A stretch of DNA of 64,000 nt from Serratia oryzae. GTDB taxonomy: Bacteria; Pseudomonadota; Gammaproteobacteria; Enterobacterales; Enterobacteriaceae. Shown here piece after piece: positions 9,297-21,151 of the stretch. Positions within the stretch are counted from its first letter, which is position 1; each line of letters begins with the position of its first letter. The DNA lies in the NCBI RefSeq assembly GCF_001976145.1, contig NZ_MOXD01000012.1, positions 62,001 to 126,000 on the forward strand. Reading direction: 5' to 3'. The notes under the pieces were generated by a model. The model was given only the letters and a program-made list of their open reading frames with translations. It was not told the origin of the DNA and ran no database searches. Made by a program: the position numbers and the translations under genes.

Positions 9297-12188
9297 ATGC
9301 GCAAACAGTTGGCCCGCATTACTGGGTTAGTATTGTTGGTTATGTTTTGGGTACCATTAAGCTGGGCCACTCAAGGATGGCAACCGCTGGCGGAAAAGAT
9401 CCACAAAAGCGAGCACGACCCGCGCCATTACCAGGCCATCAAATTGGCGAATGGGATGACGGTGCTGCTGGTTTCCGACGCGCAGGCTCCCAAATCACTG
9501 GCAGCGCTGGCGTTACCGGTCGGGTCGCTGGAAAACCCTGTCAGCCAGCTTGGATTGGCTCATTACCTTGAGCATATGGTCTTGATGGGATCCAAACGCT
9601 ATCCAGAAGCGGAAAATCTTGCTGAATTCCTGAAAAAACACGGCGGTAGCCACAATGCGAGCACTGCATCTTACCGCACCGCGTATTATCTGGAGGTGGA
9701 AAATAACGCATTGGAGCCCGCGGTGGATCGTATGGCCGATGCCATTGCTGAACCGCTGTTGGATCCGGTGAATGCCGATCGTGAACGCAATGCGGTGAAT
9801 GCAGAATTGACGATGGCACGTTCTCGCGACGGCATGCGTATGGCCCAGGTTGGTGCCGAAACGCTGAACCCTGAGCACCCCAGTGCCCGTTTTGCCGGTG
9901 GTAATCTTGAGACTCTGACGGACAAGCCAGGCAGTAAATTGCACGATGAACTGACCCGTTTTTACCAGCGCTATTATTCTGCCAACCTGATGATGGGGGT
10001 GTTATACAGCAACCAGCCATTGGCTGAAATGGCGGAGCTGGCCGCCAGAACCTTTGGCCGTATACCGAATCGTGAGGCGCAGGTGCCGCCGATCACCGTT
10101 CCTGCTGTCACCCCTGAGCAGCAGGGCATCATTATTCATTACGTGCCCGCGCAGCCACGTAAACAATTGAAAGTTGAGTTTCGCATTGACAATAACAGCG
10201 CGGAATTTCGCAGTAAAACCGATACCTATATCAGCTACCTGATTGGTAACCGCAGCAAGAATACGCTTTCAGATTGGTTGCAGAAACAGGGGCTGGCCGA
10301 TGCGATCAACGCCGGTGCCGATCCCATGGTGGACCGCAACGGGGGGATTTTCTCCATCAGCGTTTCGCTGACTGACAAAGGCCTGCAGGAGCGTGACAAA
10401 GTGGTTGCGGCCATCTTCAGCTATCTGAGCATGCTGCGCAGCGAAGGGATCAAACAAAGCTATTTTGATGAGATTGCCAATGTTCTGAATCTGGATTTCC
10501 GCTACCCGTCGATTACCCGCAATATGGATTATATCGAATGGTTGGTGGATACCATGCTGCGTGTGCCGATCGAACATACGCTGGATGCCCCGTATCTGGC
10601 GGATCGTTTTGATCCGAAAGCGGTCGCAGAACGTTTGGACCAGATGACGCCGCAGAATGCGCGTATCTGGTTTATCAGCCCGGACGAACCGCATAACAAG
10701 ACGGCTTACTTCGTTGAAGCCCCTTATCAGGTGGATAAAATTACGCCGGAACGTTTCGAAAAGTGGCAGCGCTTGAGCCAAGGGATCGCGCTGTCTCTGC
10801 CAACGTTGAACCCCTATATTCCAGATGATTTTACGCTGAACGCTCCGTTGCATGAATTTACCAAGCCAGAAATGGTGGTGAATCAGCCGGGCCTGCGCGT
10901 GTTGTATATGCCGAGCCGTTACTTTGCCGATGAGCCCAAGGCCGATGTCACCGTGGCCCTACGCAATCCCAAAACCATGGATTCTGCGCGTAATCAGGTG
11001 CTGTTTTCCCTGATGGATTATTTGGCTGGTCTGTCGCTCGATCAGTTGAGCTATCAGGCCTCCGTTGGTGGGCTGAGTTTCTCTACTTCGCCAAACAATG
11101 GCCTGATGTTTAATGCCAACGGCTTTACCCAGCGTTTACCGCAGTTGCTGACCTCGCTGATTCAAGGTTATTCCAGTTTCACGCCAACGGAAGAACAGCT
11201 GGCGCAGGCTAAATCCTGGTATCTGGAGCAGTTGGATGCAGCCGAGAAGGGCAAAGCGTTTGAATTGGCGATCCAACCAGTGCAGATGCTTTCGCGCGTG
11301 CCGTATACCGAGCGCAGTGAGCGGAGGGAAGTGCTGAAAACGCTGACGCTGAAGGATGTGCTGGCCTACCGCGACAGCTTGATGACTGAAGCCACGCCAG
11401 AACTGCTGGTGGTCGGCAACATGAGCAAACAGCAGGTAGATACGCTGGCCTCTACGCTGAAACAGGACCTGGGTTGTACCGGTGTCACCTGGTGGCATGG
11501 TGAGAATGTGGTGGTTGCCAAGAATCAGTTGGCAAATCTGCAGCGTCCTGGCAGCAGCACCGACTCGGCGCTGGCGGCGGTATATGTGCCTATCGGTTAC
11601 GACGAAGTAGCCAGCATGGCTTATAGCTCGTTGCTGGGGCAGATCATCCAGCCTTGGTTCTACAGCCAGTTGCGTACTCAGGAGCAGCTCGGTTATGCCG
11701 TGTTCGCTTTTGCCACCTCGGTCGGCCGTCAGTGGGGGGTTGGTTTCCTGCTGCAAAGCAACAGCAAGCAGCCCGCTCATCTCTATCAGCGTTATCAGGA
11801 TTTCTATCCCAAGGCTGAAAAACGTTTGCGTGAGATGAGTGAGGCTGATTTCACCCAGTACAAGCAGGCAATGATCAATGAACTGAAACAGCGGCCACAA
11901 ACTTTGTCCGAGGAGGCGGGGCGCTTCAGTAATGATTTTGATCGCGGTAATTTCGCCTTCGATACCCGTCAGAAGCTGATTGAACAGATCGCGGCTCTGA
12001 CGCCGGCCAAATTGGCGGACTATTTCCATCAGGCGGTTATTCAGCCGCAAGGGTTGGCCGTGTTGTCACAGGTGAGTGGCAGCAGCCAGGAAAAGGCCGA
12101 TTTTGCCACGCCGGGTGAAGGCTGGGTGACTTACCCTAATACCTCTACCTTGCAACAAACGCTGCCACGTCAGGTGACGACACCATGA
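9297..12188 (+). CDS. ptrA: Pitrilysin, periplasmic zinc protease III
   Basis: M16-family metallopeptidase that degrades small peptides in the periplasm. 963 residues from ATG 9297 (E. coli 962). A signal peptide (basic MRKQLAR, hydrophobic core, cleavage near SWA) precedes the inverted zinc motif HYLEH, with the third ligand in NAVNAELTMARSRDGMR. A TTG start at 9291 would add two residues and sits 6 bp after AGGGG, so the start is slightly uncertain. It lies between recC and recB; its stop overlaps the recB start by 4 bp (ATGA), so it is translationally coupled to recB although functionally unrelated. Confidence 0.95.
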   Translation: MRKQLARITGLVLLVMFWVPLSWATQGWQPLAEKIHKSEHDPRHYQAIKLANGMTVLLVSDAQAPKSLAALALPVGSLENPVSQLGLAHYLEHMVLMGSKRYPEAENLAEFLKKHGGSHNASTASYRTAYYLEVENNALEPAVDRMADAIAEPLLDPVNADRERNAVNAELTMARSRDGMRMAQVGAETLNPEHPSARFAGGNLETLTDKPGSKLHDELTRFYQRYYSANLMMGVLYSNQPLAEMAELAARTFGRIPNREAQVPPITVPAVTPEQQGIIIHYVPAQPRKQLKVEFRIDNNSAEFRSKTDTYISYLIGNRSKNTLSDWLQKQGLADAINAGADPMVDRNGGIFSISVSLTDKGLQERDKVVAAIFSYLSMLRSEGIKQSYFDEIANVLNLDFRYPSITRNMDYIEWLVDTMLRVPIEHTLDAPYLADRFDPKAVAERLDQMTPQNARIWFISPDEPHNKTAYFVEAPYQVDKITPERFEKWQRLSQGIALSLPTLNPYIPDDFTLNAPLHEFTKPEMVVNQPGLRVLYMPSRYFADEPKADVTVALRNPKTMDSARNQVLFSLMDYLAGLSLDQLSYQASVGGLSFSTSPNNGLMFNANGFTQRLPQLLTSLIQGYSSFTPTEEQLAQAKSWYLEQLDAAEKGKAFELAIQPVQMLSRVPYTERSERREVLKTLTLKDVLAYRDSLMTEATPELLVVGNMSKQQVDTLASTLKQDLGCTGVTWWHGENVVVAKNQLANLQRPGSSTDSALAAVYVPIGYDEVASMAYSSLLGQIIQPWFYSQLRTQEQLGYAVFAFATSVGRQWGVGFLLQSNSKQPAHLYQRYQDFYPKAEKRLREMSEADFTQYKQAMINELKQRPQTLSEEAGRFSNDFDRGNFAFDTRQKLIEQIAALTPAKLADYFHQAVIQPQGLAVLSQVSGSSQEKADFATPGEGWVTYPNTSTLQQTLPRQVTTP

Positions 12189-15100
12189 CGACCGTTGTTC
12201 CCCAGAGGCTTGATGCGCTGACGTTACCGCTGTTTGGTGAGCGGCTGATCGAAGCTTCGGCAGGAACCGGCAAAACCTTTACCATTGGGGCGCTTTATCT
12301 GCGTTTGCTGCTTGGCCTGGGCCAGGCAGCGGCTTTTCATCGCCCTCTGACGGTAGAAGAAATTCTGGTGGTGACCTTTACCGAGGCGGCTACCGAGGAG
12401 TTGCGTGGCCGCATCCGCAGCAATATTCATGCATTGCGAATTGCCTGCGTGCGCGGGCGAAGTGACGATCCGCTATTTTCTTCACTGATGGCAGAAATTG
12501 GCGATCTGTCTGATGCGGCAGCGCAACTGCTGGCGGCAGAACGGCAGATGGACGAAGCGGCGATCTACACCATTCACGGCTTCTGTCAGCGAATGCTCAC
12601 TCACAATGCCTTCGAGTCCGGCATGTTGTTTGAACAAACGCTGATACAGGATGAGCTACCGCTGCGCCGCCAGGCCTGCGCGGATTTCTGGCGGCGTCAT
12701 TGCTACCCTTTGCCGTTGAACGTGGCAAGAGCCGTAAGCCAGGAGTGGAGCGGCCCGGAGGCGTTATTAAGCGATCTTGCCGGTTATTTGCAGGGGGAAG
12801 CCCCGGCATTGCGTCAGCCGCCGAAAGATGATGAAACGGTCTTGGTGCGCCATGAACAGATAGTGGCACGTATTGATGCCATCAAAACGCTGTGGCAGGC
12901 CAATGCGGGGGAACTGGAGGCGTTCATCAGCCAGTCGGGTGTCGATAAGCGCAGCTATAGCAGTAAACACTTGCCCAATTGGCTGAATAAGGTCGGTGAA
13001 TGGGCCGGGCAGGTCACGCAGGATTATCAGTTGCCTAAAGAGTTGGAGAAATTCCGTCAGTCAGTATTGCTGGAGAAAACCAAAAAAGGGGAAGCGCCAC
13101 GCCACACGCTGTTTGTGGCGATTGATGAACTGTTTGCTGAACCTTTAACGCTGCGCGACCTGATTATGGCTCGTGCATTAAGTGAGATACGCACTTCTAT
13201 TGCGCAAGAAAAACGTCAGCGTGCCGAGCTGGGGTTTGATGATCTGCTCAGCAAGCTGGACGCGGCGCTGCAAAGTGCCGGTAGTGAACAACTGGCTCAG
13301 GCGATTCGCCAGCGTTATCCGGTGGCGATGATCGATGAGTTTCAGGATACCGATCCCCAGCAATACCGTATCTTTCAAAAACTTTATCTTGGCCAGCCAG
13401 ATTGCGGTTTGCTGCTGATTGGTGACCCCAAACAGGCGATTTACGCTTTCCGCGGTGCGGATATCTTCACCTATATGCGTGCTCGTTCAGAGGTAAGTGC
13501 CCACTATACGCTTGAAACCAACTGGCGTTCATCACCGGCGATGGTGGGCAGTGTGAACAAGCTGTTTGCTCAGGTGGAAAACCCTTTTCTGTTCAAACAG
13601 ATCCCATTTATTGATGTGGCTGCCGCGCAAAAAAATCAGGGGCTGGTGTTTGAATGGCAGAACAAGCCACAACCGGCTATGCAGTTTTGGTTGCAGCAAG
13701 GGGAAGGGGTTGGAGTAAGCGATTACCAACAATTGATGGCGCGCTGGTGCGCGATGCAGATCCGCGACTGGCTCAGCGCCGGGCAGGCCGGAGAGGCCTG
13801 GTTGGTGCAGGGTGATAAGCGCCGTAGCGTACAGGCGTCGGATATCACTATTCTGGTGCGTAGCCGTGCCGAGGCGGCGTTGGTGCGCGATGCGCTCAGC
13901 GCGTTAGCCATTCCCTCGGTTTACCTTTCCAATCGCGACAGCGTATTTGATACACCAGAAGCCAAAGATCTGCTGTGGTTACTGCAGGCGGTGCTGGCAC
14001 CCGAGCAGGAACGCACTTTGCGCAGCGCAATTGCGACCGGGTTGCTTGGGCTGGATGCGTTGGCGCTGGATAACCTGAATCAGAATGAGCAGGCTTGGGA
14101 CGCGCTGGTCAACGAGTTTGATGCCTATCGCACCCACTGGCAGCGGCGCGGCGTTTTGCCGATGCTGCGTGAGGTTATGGCCCAGCGTCATCTGGCGGAA
14201 AACCTGTTGGCCAGCCCCGGCGGTGAGCGGCGTTTGACGGATGTGATGCATTTAGGCGAACTGTTGCAGGAAGCGGCGGCGCAGCAGGATAGTGAACATG
14301 CGTTGGTACGCTGGCTGGCACAACAGATCGCTCAGCCAAATCGCCAATCGGATAATCAGCAACTGCGGCTGGAAAGCGATCGCCATCTGGTGCAGGTGAT
14401 TACCATCCACAAGTCAAAAGGGCTGGAGTTCGATCTGGTATGGTTGCCTTTTGTCGGTAACTTCCGTCAACAGCAGCAGGCGTTGTACCACGATCGCCAA
14501 ACTTTTCAGGCGCTGCTGGATCTCAACGCTGATGATGAGAGCATGGGCTGGGCCGAAGAAGAACGGCTGGCGGAAGACCTGCGCCTGCTGTACGTGGCGC
14601 TGACCCGCTCGGTATATCACTGCAGTATTGGTATCGCACCGCTGTTTTTGGGCACGCGCAAAAAACAGGGGGAGACGGATCTGCACCGCAGTGCGCTGGG
14701 GTATCTGGTGCAGGGCGGGCAGGCCGGTGATGCCACTTACCTGAAAGAGTGTCTGCAACGGCTGGCGACGGATGGCATTAGACTCGCTCTGGTGGAGGTG
14801 CCCGATCAGCAGCCTTGGCAGCCTCAAACAACGGCAATGGCTGAATTGGCAGCAAAACACTTTTCGCGGCGGATGCAGGATTTCTGGCGCGTGACCAGCT
14901 ATACCGGGCTGCAGCAGGGGGCGGCAGGCATGCAGGAACTGTTGCCGCGGTTGGACGTTGATGCTGCGGGTGAACAGGCGGCCGAACAGGCACCGCAACT
15001 GACCCCGCACACTTTCCCACGTGGTGCAGCGCCAGGAACCTTCCTGCACAGCCTGTTTGAAACCCTGGATTTTACGCAGCCGGTTGATGAAAAAACCTTG

Positions 15101-15733
15101 TTGGAACAGCTGCAGCAGCGGGGGTTTGAGGATCGTTGGTTGCCGGTGTTGCAAGAGTGGATGCAGGTGTTGCTGAATACGCCGCTTAATGACAGCGGGG
15201 TCGCTCTTTCCGATCTCACCCCGCAATTCAAGCAGGCGGAAATGCAGTTTTACTTGCCGATCAACGGGCTGTTGCAGGCTCAAGATCTGGATCGACTGGT
15301 AAAGCGTTACGATCCGCTTTCTGCTCGTTGCCCTGAGCTGAATTTCCAGCAGGTGCAGGGCATGTTGAAAGGCTTTATCGACCTGGTGTTCTGCTGGCAG
15401 GGTAAATACTATCTGCTGGATTACAAATCCAACTGGCTGGGTGAAGACAGCAGTGCTTATACCCAGCAGGCTATGGAACAGGCAATGGCGGAGCATCGCT
15501 ACGATCTGCAGTATCAGCTTTATACTTTGGCGTTGCACCGCTATTTGGGGCATCGCTTGGCGGATTATGATTACGGCCGCCATTTTGGCGGCGTGATCTA
15601 TCTGTTTCTACGCGGCGTTGATGCTGAACATCCAAGAAATGGGATTTTTACCTGTCGGCCGGAGGAAGCACTGGTGCAAGGGATGGATCGTCTGTTTAGC
15701 GGTACTGCCAGCAGCGTAGAGGAGGGGCAATGA
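12185..15733 (+). CDS. recB: Exodeoxyribonuclease V subunit beta (RecB)
   Basis: RecB is the 3'-5' SF1 helicase and the sole nuclease of RecBCD, and loads RecA after Chi. 1182 residues (E. coli 1180). Walker A is [12 protein letters not shown] (K30), motif II is [12 protein letters not shown], later helicase motifs include [16 protein letters not shown] and LLYVALTRS, and the C-terminal nuclease motif is [10 protein letters not shown]. It overlaps ptrA by 4 bp at the start and recD by 4 bp at the end (both ATGA), consistent with a ptrA-recB-recD operon. Confidence 0.98.
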   Translation: MTTVVPQRLDALTLPLFGERLIEASAGTGKTFTIGALYLRLLLGLGQAAAFHRPLTVEEILVVTFTEAATEELRGRIRSNIHALRIACVRGRSDDPLFSSLMAEIGDLSDAAAQLLAAERQMDEAAIYTIHGFCQRMLTHNAFESGMLFEQTLIQDELPLRRQACADFWRRHCYPLPLNVARAVSQEWSGPEALLSDLAGYLQGEAPALRQPPKDDETVLVRHEQIVARIDAIKTLWQANAGELEAFISQSGVDKRSYSSKHLPNWLNKVGEWAGQVTQDYQLPKELEKFRQSVLLEKTKKGEAPRHTLFVAIDELFAEPLTLRDLIMARALSEIRTSIAQEKRQRAELGFDDLLSKLDAALQSAGSEQLAQAIRQRYPVAMIDEFQDTDPQQYRIFQKLYLGQPDCGLLLIGDPKQAIYAFRGADIFTYMRARSEVSAHYTLETNWRSSPAMVGSVNKLFAQVENPFLFKQIPFIDVAAAQKNQGLVFEWQNKPQPAMQFWLQQGEGVGVSDYQQLMARWCAMQIRDWLSAGQAGEAWLVQGDKRRSVQASDITILVRSRAEAALVRDALSALAIPSVYLSNRDSVFDTPEAKDLLWLLQAVLAPEQERTLRSAIATGLLGLDALALDNLNQNEQAWDALVNEFDAYRTHWQRRGVLPMLREVMAQRHLAENLLASPGGERRLTDVMHLGELLQEAAAQQDSEHALVRWLAQQIAQPNRQSDNQQLRLESDRHLVQVITIHKSKGLEFDLVWLPFVGNFRQQQQALYHDRQTFQALLDLNADDESMGWAEEERLAEDLRLLYVALTRSVYHCSIGIAPLFLGTRKKQGETDLHRSALGYLVQGGQAGDATYLKECLQRLATDGIRLALVEVPDQQPWQPQTTAMAELAAKHFSRRMQDFWRVTSYTGLQQGAAGMQELLPRLDVDAAGEQAAEQAPQLTPHTFPRGAAPGTFLHSLFETLDFTQPVDEKTLLEQLQQRGFEDRWLPVLQEWMQVLLNTPLNDSGVALSDLTPQFKQAEMQFYLPINGLLQAQDLDRLVKRYDPLSARCPELNFQQVQGMLKGFIDLVFCWQGKYYLLDYKSNWLGEDSSAYTQQAMEQAMAEHRYDLQYQLYTLALHRYLGHRLADYDYGRHFGGVIYLFLRGVDAEHPRNGIFTCRPEEALVQGMDRLFSGTASSVEEGQ

Positions 15734-17574
15734 TTGAGATCCTGAATCAGGCGCTGATGTTGGGCGCATTGCGCCCGTTGGATGTGCATTTTGCCCAGAT
15801 TGTTGCCAGCCATGATGAGCCGGAGCTCCTGCTGGCAGCGGCCTGTCTGAGTGCAGAGGCGGGAGCCGGTCACGTTTGCCTGCTGTTGGATCAGTTGTCA
15901 CCAGAAAACCTGTTCAACGGCCGCCAGCCAGAGCTGGCATTGGCCGCATGGCAGGCCGCGGGGCAACCGGATTTGGCTCGTTGGCAACAACGCCTGGCGT
16001 CATCGGCAGCGGTAAGTGATGGCAACTCAGCCACGCCGATGGTGCTGCAGCAGCAACGGCTGTATTTACAGCGCATGTGGCAAAGCGAGGGGGAAGTTGC
16101 GGCTTTTATCAGTAGCGATGCGGTGCCACAAGCCGTTGAAGAGGGGCAGCTACGCGCGATCCTCGATCAGCTGTTTGGCGAGGCGGCAGATGAAGCGGAC
16201 TGGCAGAAGATCGCTGCGGCCGTGGCGGCGACCCGCCGCATTGCCGTTATCTCTGGCGGGCCGGGTACCGGTAAAACCACCACCGTAGCCAAATTACTGG
16301 CGGCACTGGTACAACTTGGCGGCGATACGCGCTTGCGTATCCAGCTTGCTGCACCAACGGGTAAAGCGGCGGCGCGGTTGACGGAATCATTGGGCACCGC
16401 CAGCCGCCAACTCCCACTGACGCCGGAGCAGCGGGCACTGTTCCCGGTGGAAGCCGCCACCTTGCATCGCCTGCTGGGTGCGCAGCCCAACAGCCAGCGG
16501 ATGCGCTATCACCGTGGGAATCCGCTGCATCTGGACGTATTGGTGGTAGATGAGGCATCAATGGTGGATTTACCGATGATGGCACGGCTGATTGCCGCTT
16601 TGCCGCCTGAAGCGCGGGTAATATTCCTCGGTGACCGCGATCAGTTGGCTTCGGTGGAGGCGGGGGCGGTGCTAGGGGATATCTGTCGTTTTGCCGAGCA
16701 GGGCTACAGCGCAGAGCGAGCCGCGCAGTTGGCTCGCTTGACGGGTTATGCGTTACAGGGGCAGCCTGTGGGGGCTGCCGTGCGCGACAGCCTGTGCCTG
16801 CTGCGCAAGAGCTATCGGTTTGATGCCAAATCCGGCATCGGCCAGTTAGCCTTGGCCGTGAATGCGGGGGATGGCAAGCAGGCGATGGCGGCGTTAAATG
16901 GCCGCTATGCGGATGTGGCAGGTTATCCACTGGCAGAAACCGAAGATTATCAGCAACTGCTGGATGCCTGTGTGGCGGGATACCGTGATTATCTCAAACG
17001 GGTCGCCGCAGGGGCTGATGCTGCGACGATACTGAAAGCCTTTGGCCGTTTTCAGGTGCTGTGTGCTTTGCGTGAAGGGCCATTTGGCGTCACCGGGTTG
17101 AATGAACGCATTGAAAGCGGGTTGCAGCGTGCGGGGTTGATCCGCCGTAACCCTGGCCCCGCAGGGCGTTGGTATTTGGGGCGGCCGGTGATGATTGGCC
17201 GTAACGATAGCGCACTGGGGTTGTTCAACGGTGATATCGGTATTGCCTTGCCCGGTGCTGAAGGTGAGCTGCGGGTGCATTTCCAGCTACCGGACGGCAG
17301 TATTAAATCGGTGCAGCCGAGCCGTTTACCGGCACATGAAACCGCGTATGCGATGACGGTGCATAAATCGCAGGGATCGGAGTTTGACCATACGTTGCTG
17401 GTGCTGCCGAATCATTATCTGCCAGTGCTGACCCGTGAGCTGGTGTATACCGCCATTACCCGTGCACGCCAGCAGCTTTCACTTTACGCTACGGACAAGG
17501 TTTTGCTGAGCGCCATTCGCACCCCGACACAGCGCCGTAGCGGCCTGGCGGAACGGTTACAGGCGAGAGAGTAG
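15730..17574 (+). CDS. recD: Exodeoxyribonuclease V subunit alpha (RecD)
   Basis: RecD is the fast 5'-3' SF1 helicase of RecBCD and regulates its nuclease activity. 614 residues (E. coli 608). Walker A is [14 protein letters not shown] with K182, motif II is [14 protein letters not shown], and the C-terminal motif [17 protein letters not shown] matches SF1B enzymes. The start is coupled to recB through ATGA. It ends convergently with argA, with a hairpin between. Confidence 0.97.
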   Translation: MIEILNQALMLGALRPLDVHFAQIVASHDEPELLLAAACLSAEAGAGHVCLLLDQLSPENLFNGRQPELALAAWQAAGQPDLARWQQRLASSAAVSDGNSATPMVLQQQRLYLQRMWQSEGEVAAFISSDAVPQAVEEGQLRAILDQLFGEAADEADWQKIAAAVAATRRIAVISGGPGTGKTTTVAKLLAALVQLGGDTRLRIQLAAPTGKAAARLTESLGTASRQLPLTPEQRALFPVEAATLHRLLGAQPNSQRMRYHRGNPLHLDVLVVDEASMVDLPMMARLIAALPPEARVIFLGDRDQLASVEAGAVLGDICRFAEQGYSAERAAQLARLTGYALQGQPVGAAVRDSLCLLRKSYRFDAKSGIGQLALAVNAGDGKQAMAALNGRYADVAGYPLAETEDYQQLLDACVAGYRDYLKRVAAGADAATILKAFGRFQVLCALREGPFGVTGLNERIESGLQRAGLIRRNPGPAGRWYLGRPVMIGRNDSALGLFNGDIGIALPGAEGELRVHFQLPDGSIKSVQPSRLPAHETAYAMTVHKSQGSEFDHTLLVLPNHYLPVLTRELVYTAITRARQQLSLYATDKVLLSAIRTPTQRRSGLAERLQARE

Positions 17575-17594
17575 GGCGCTGTGATACAGCGCCC
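17574..17594. terminator. Hairpin between convergent recD and argA
   Basis: A perfect 9-bp stem, GGGCGCTGT / ACAGCGCCC with loop GAT, overlaps the recD stop and lies just before the argA stop. There is no clear U-tract on either strand, so its terminator role is probable from position only. Confidence 0.5.
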
Positions 17595-17603
17595 GTAAAA
17601 CGG

Positions 17604-18929
17604 TTACAGATCGGCCAGCAGGATCTTTGAACGGCGCTGATAGTTATACAGCGCCTGTTTCTGCATCGGCAGCACGTCCACTTCGGCTGGGGTAAAGCCA
17701 CGTTCCTGGAACCAGTGAATGCTGCGCGTGGTCAACACAAATAACTTTTGCAAGCCCATTTGCCGCGCCTGGCTCTCCACCCTCTGCAGCAGTAATTCGC
17801 CGCGCGACGAGCTGCGGTAATCCGGGTGGACGGCCACGCAGGCCATCTCACCAATTTTTTCTTCTGGGAATGGATAGAGTGCCGCACAGGCGATCGTCAG
17901 GTTATCGCGCTCGATAATCGTAAACTTGTCGATCTCCATTTCCAACTGTTCCCGCGAGCGGCGCACCAGAATACCTTGCTGTTCTAGCGGGCGGATCAGC
18001 TCGAGTATCCCGCCGATGTCGTTGATCGTTGCACGGCGCACCTGCTCGGCGCTTTCCATAACGATCTGAGTACCGATACCGTCACGTGAAAACAGTTCCT
18101 GTACCAGCGCTCCGTCTTCCTGATAGCTGATCAGGTGGCTGCGGCGCACGCCGCTGCGGCAGGCTTTGACCGCACCACGCAGGAAGCGCACGGTGCCGGA
18201 ATAGTAATCGCCGTTTGCTTCCAGTTGTTCAATGCGCTTTTGCGCATCGTTAGGGAACAGCTCGGGCGCGATTTCCCCCTCCGCATTGGTTACCCCTTGC
18301 GATGAGCAGAAACCGATCATTTTCTCTGCCTTCAGCTTGATGGCCAGCTGTGTTGCCACTTCTTCTGAGGTCAGATTGAAGCTTTCACCGGTGACAGAAA
18401 CCGCCACCGGGCCAATCAGTACGATCGCATTGCTGTCGAGCTGGCGATGGATAGCCTCTTCGTCGATGCGGCGAATTCGGCCGCTGTGGCAATAGTCAAC
18501 GCCATCATCTACACCAAGCGGTTGGGCAATGACAAAGTTGCCACTGACCACATTGATGTGTGCTCCTTGCAGCGGCGTATTGTTCAGGCTCATGGAAAGC
18601 CGTGCGGTGATATCCAGTTGCAACAGCCCTGCGGCCTGCTTGACCAGTTCCAGCGTGTGGGCGTCGGTAACGCGGGTATGCTTGTGGTAAATCGGCTCAT
18701 AGTTGTGCTGTGCCAGATTGCTGTCAATCTGTGGGCGCGCGCCATACACCACCACCAAACGGATCCCCAAACTGTGCAATAGCCCGATATCGTTGACGAT
18801 ATTGGAGAAATTTGCATGTTCGATGGCTTCACCACCCAGCATGATGACAAACGTCTTGCCACGGTGAGCATTAATATAGGGAACTGAGTGACGGAATCCT
18901 TGGACCAGCTCTGTGCTACGTTCCTTCAC
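17604..18929 (-). CDS. argA: N-acetylglutamate synthase
   Basis: First enzyme of arginine biosynthesis: acetyl-CoA plus glutamate gives N-acetylglutamate. 441 residues (E. coli 443). An N-terminal amino-acid-kinase-like domain, which binds feedback arginine ([23 protein letters not shown]), is followed by a C-terminal GNAT domain ([19 protein letters not shown]). The start is GTG at 18927-18929 with AGAGG upstream, as [11 protein letters not shown] aligns with the known N-terminus. Tandem ARG boxes upstream indicate repression by ArgR-arginine. Confidence 0.97.
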   Translation of the reverse strand: MKERSTELVQGFRHSVPYINAHRGKTFVIMLGGEAIEHANFSNIVNDIGLLHSLGIRLVVVYGARPQIDSNLAQHNYEPIYHKHTRVTDAHTLELVKQAAGLLQLDITARLSMSLNNTPLQGAHINVVSGNFVIAQPLGVDDGVDYCHSGRIRRIDEEAIHRQLDSNAIVLIGPVAVSVTGESFNLTSEEVATQLAIKLKAEKMIGFCSSQGVTNAEGEIAPELFPNDAQKRIEQLEANGDYYSGTVRFLRGAVKACRSGVRRSHLISYQEDGALVQELFSRDGIGTQIVMESAEQVRRATINDIGGILELIRPLEQQGILVRRSREQLEMEIDKFTIIERDNLTIACAALYPFPEEKIGEMACVAVHPDYRSSSRGELLLQRVESQARQMGLQKLFVLTTRSIHWFQERGFTPAEVDVLPMQKQALYNYQRRSKILLADL

Positions 18930-18941
18930 GGCAAAACCTCT

Positions 18942-18980
18942 TTTGCATATTTATACGGTATTTTTGTATTTTTATTCTTT
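18942..18980 (-). promoter_or_regulatory. Tandem ARG boxes of argA
   Basis: Two 18-bp sites match the ArgR consensus (TGAAT, four A/T, ATTCA): TGCAT-ATTT-ATACG at 18944-18957 and TGTAT-TTTT-ATTCT at 18965-18978. The 18-bp boxes are separated by exactly 3 bp, the arrangement typical of ArgR hexamer operators. They lie immediately upstream of argA. Confidence 0.8.
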
Positions 18981-19140
18981 TATTGCCTTGATGGCAAGCA
19001 GGAATTTGCATCGAATTCTTGGCTAACTCAGTTAATTCATTAATAAATTGAAAAAACATAAAAAGATTTCCTGATGACAGCCCCGGATGTATTGGTTAAA
19101 GTTTTTGTCATTCTCACTTTTTGGTGTTTTTTTAACTCGT

Positions 19141-19218
19141 TATACCCAAAATAATTCGAGTTGTTTGACAAAAACGCAATGCGTTTTTGTCAAACAACTT
19201 GAAGTATGAAGGGGATAT
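19141..19218. repeat. Palindromic intergenic repeat, short copy
   Basis: Starts TATACCCAAAATAATTCGAG and continues into a 21-bp stem (19157-19177 with 19181-19201, one G-U pair, loop AAT), then ends CTTGAAGTATGAAGGGG. The ends and the core GACAAAAACGCAATGCGTTT match the 200-bp element at 49781-49980. It sits 15 bp before the amiC start, so it would form a strong hairpin in the amiC 5' UTR. Confidence 0.85.
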
Positions 19219-19233
19219 CATCGCTGGAGCCTT

Positions 19234-20484
19234 ATGCCTAACGCTAATCACAATCTGGGTCGCCGTCGTTTTTTACAGGGGGTGGCCGCAACCTGGTTGC
19301 TGAGCGTGAGTCGCGTAGGTTTTGCTGCTGCTTCGCACGTGATTGCCGTTCGTATCTGGCCTTCTTCGACCTACACCCGCGTGACGTTGGAATCCAACGT
19401 GCCTCTCAAGTACCAACAGTTTGCATTGAGCGATCCCGATCGTATTGTGATCGACGTTGAAGGTGTTCACCTTAATAGCGTGCTTAAAGGGCTGGTGCGG
19501 CAGGTACGCAAGGAGGATCCTTACCTGAAGCAGGTGCGCGTTGGCCAGTTTGATAAAAATACCGTCAGATTGGTGTTGGAACTTAAGCAAAGCGTCAGCC
19601 CAAATATGTTTACCCTGGCTCCGGTGGCTGAATACCGCAATCGGCTGGTGGTGGATCTCTATCCTACCCAAGGTGGGACGGGGGAAGAGTATGATCCGCT
19701 GCTGGCATTGCTGGAGGATTACAACAAAGGGGATCTGGAGCGATCGTTACCGGCGCAAGCGCCCCAGGCCGGTAAGGCGGGGCGCGATCGGCCGATGGTG
19801 ATCATGCTGGATCCAGGTCATGGTGGCGAAGATCCTGGTGCTATCGGTAAGAATAAAACGCGTGAAAAGGATGTGGTGCTACAGATTGCGCGCCGTCTCA
19901 GCGCGCTGATCAAGCGTGAACCGAACATGAAAGTGTTTATGACGCGTAATGAAGACGTGTTTATTCCACTGAAAGTGCGGGTAGCGAAAGCGCGTAAGCA
20001 GCGAGCCGATCTGTTTGTTTCCATCCATGCCGATGCGTTTACCAACCGTACTGCGCGAGGCTCTTCGGTTTTCGCCCTGTCTACCAAAGGTGCGACCAGC
20101 AATACCGCCAAATTTCTGGCACAGACGCAGAACGCTGCCGATGAGATTGGTGGTGTAAGTAAGAGTGGGGATCGCTATCTGGATCATACGCTGTTTGATT
20201 TGCTGCAAACCGCCACCATTAATGACAGCCTTAAATTCGGCAAGGAAGTGCTTAGCCGAATGGGTAAAATTAACCCTTTGCATAAAAAAAATGTCGATCA
20301 GGCCGGTTTTGCCGTGTTAAAGGCCCCGGATATCCCGTCAATCCTGGTTGAAACGGCGTTTATCAGCAACGTTGAAGAAGAGCGCAAACTGCGTACCAGC
20401 CATTTTCAACAGCAGGTTGCGGAATCTATTCTGGCAGGGATTAAGGCTTACTTTGCCAACGGTGGAGCGCAGGCTCGCCGTTAA
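19234..20484 (+). CDS. amiC: N-acetylmuramoyl-L-alanine amidase AmiC
   Basis: Periplasmic zinc amidase that splits septal peptidoglycan during daughter-cell separation. 416 residues (E. coli 417). The N-terminus [19 protein letters not shown] is a twin-arginine (Tat) signal peptide. An AMIN septal-targeting domain (about residues 35-150) is followed by a linker and an Amidase_3 domain with [14 protein letters not shown] (first zinc ligand H196), VSIHADAF and [13 protein letters not shown] precedes ATG 19234. The palindromic repeat just upstream could affect its expression. Confidence 0.96.
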   Translation: MPNANHNLGRRRFLQGVAATWLLSVSRVGFAAASHVIAVRIWPSSTYTRVTLESNVPLKYQQFALSDPDRIVIDVEGVHLNSVLKGLVRQVRKEDPYLKQVRVGQFDKNTVRLVLELKQSVSPNMFTLAPVAEYRNRLVVDLYPTQGGTGEEYDPLLALLEDYNKGDLERSLPAQAPQAGKAGRDRPMVIMLDPGHGGEDPGAIGKNKTREKDVVLQIARRLSALIKREPNMKVFMTRNEDVFIPLKVRVAKARKQRADLFVSIHADAFTNRTARGSSVFALSTKGATSNTAKFLAQTQNAADEIGGVSKSGDRYLDHTLFDLLQTATINDSLKFGKEVLSRMGKINPLHKKNVDQAGFAVLKAPDIPSILVETAFISNVEEERKLRTSHFQQQVAESILAGIKAYFANGGAQARR

Positions 20485-20533
20485 GCCGCAGGCAAGGATG
20501 CCTACCTGATAGCGGTTTCACCAATTTCAGAAA

Positions 20534-20560
20534 CAAAAAAACACCCGTTAAGGTGCTTGT
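20534..20560 (-). terminator. Intrinsic terminator of the tRNA-fMet operon
   Basis: Read on the minus strand, AAGCACC pairs with GGTGTTT (20552-20558 with 20539-20545, loop TTAACG) and is followed by a T-rich tract. It lies about 17 nt after the last tRNA gene. The convergent amiC transcript may also use it. Confidence 0.75.
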
Positions 20561-20576
20561 TCGCTGTTACCAAGAT

Positions 20577-20653
<77 letters not shown>

Positions 20654-20716
20654 TCCGTCTTGATACTGATATTATCGGAACCCACTTTCATATGATACCG
20701 CTGGTACAGTATCGGT

Positions 20717-20793
<77 letters not shown>

Positions 20794-20859
20794 TCCGTAT
20801 AATACCTGTTTTTCCATCGAATCCAACCTTTTATCTGATACTGCTGCTGCAGTATCGGT

Positions 20860-20936
<77 letters not shown>

Positions 20937-20950
20937 TCCGATGGAAGCGC

Positions 20951-20978
20951 ACTATACTCTCCATGTATTTTGTTGCAA
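20951..20978 (-). promoter_or_regulatory. Promoter of the tRNA-fMet operon
   Basis: On the minus strand, -35 TTGCAA and -10 TATAGT are separated by 16 bp. A GC-rich discriminator (GCGC) follows, as expected for stringently controlled stable-RNA promoters. Confidence 0.75.
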
Positions 20979-21151
20979 CCCTTTTTGCAAATAATCCCCT
21001 TAAAGCCATTTTTATGCTGAATTAGTCCTCAAGTTGGCTTTTTTTTCATCATAGTTACTTGGCGGGGAATTTTAGGCGGCAAAGATTCCTTTATTAGTAG
21101 CCGTTTGTTATCGTTCTGCCGGTAGAACATATCAGTCTGAGAGAGCATGCG

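Noticed and set aside
14414-15583. A 389-codon frame opposite recB
   Set aside because: Antisense shadow of recB with unnatural composition (His, Gln and Arg rich).
21002-21046. AAAGCCA and TGGCTTT followed by eight Ts, upstream of mltA
   Set aside because: The loop is 26 nt and no forward transcript is expected there, so a terminator is not convincing, although a short unknown RNA cannot be excluded.
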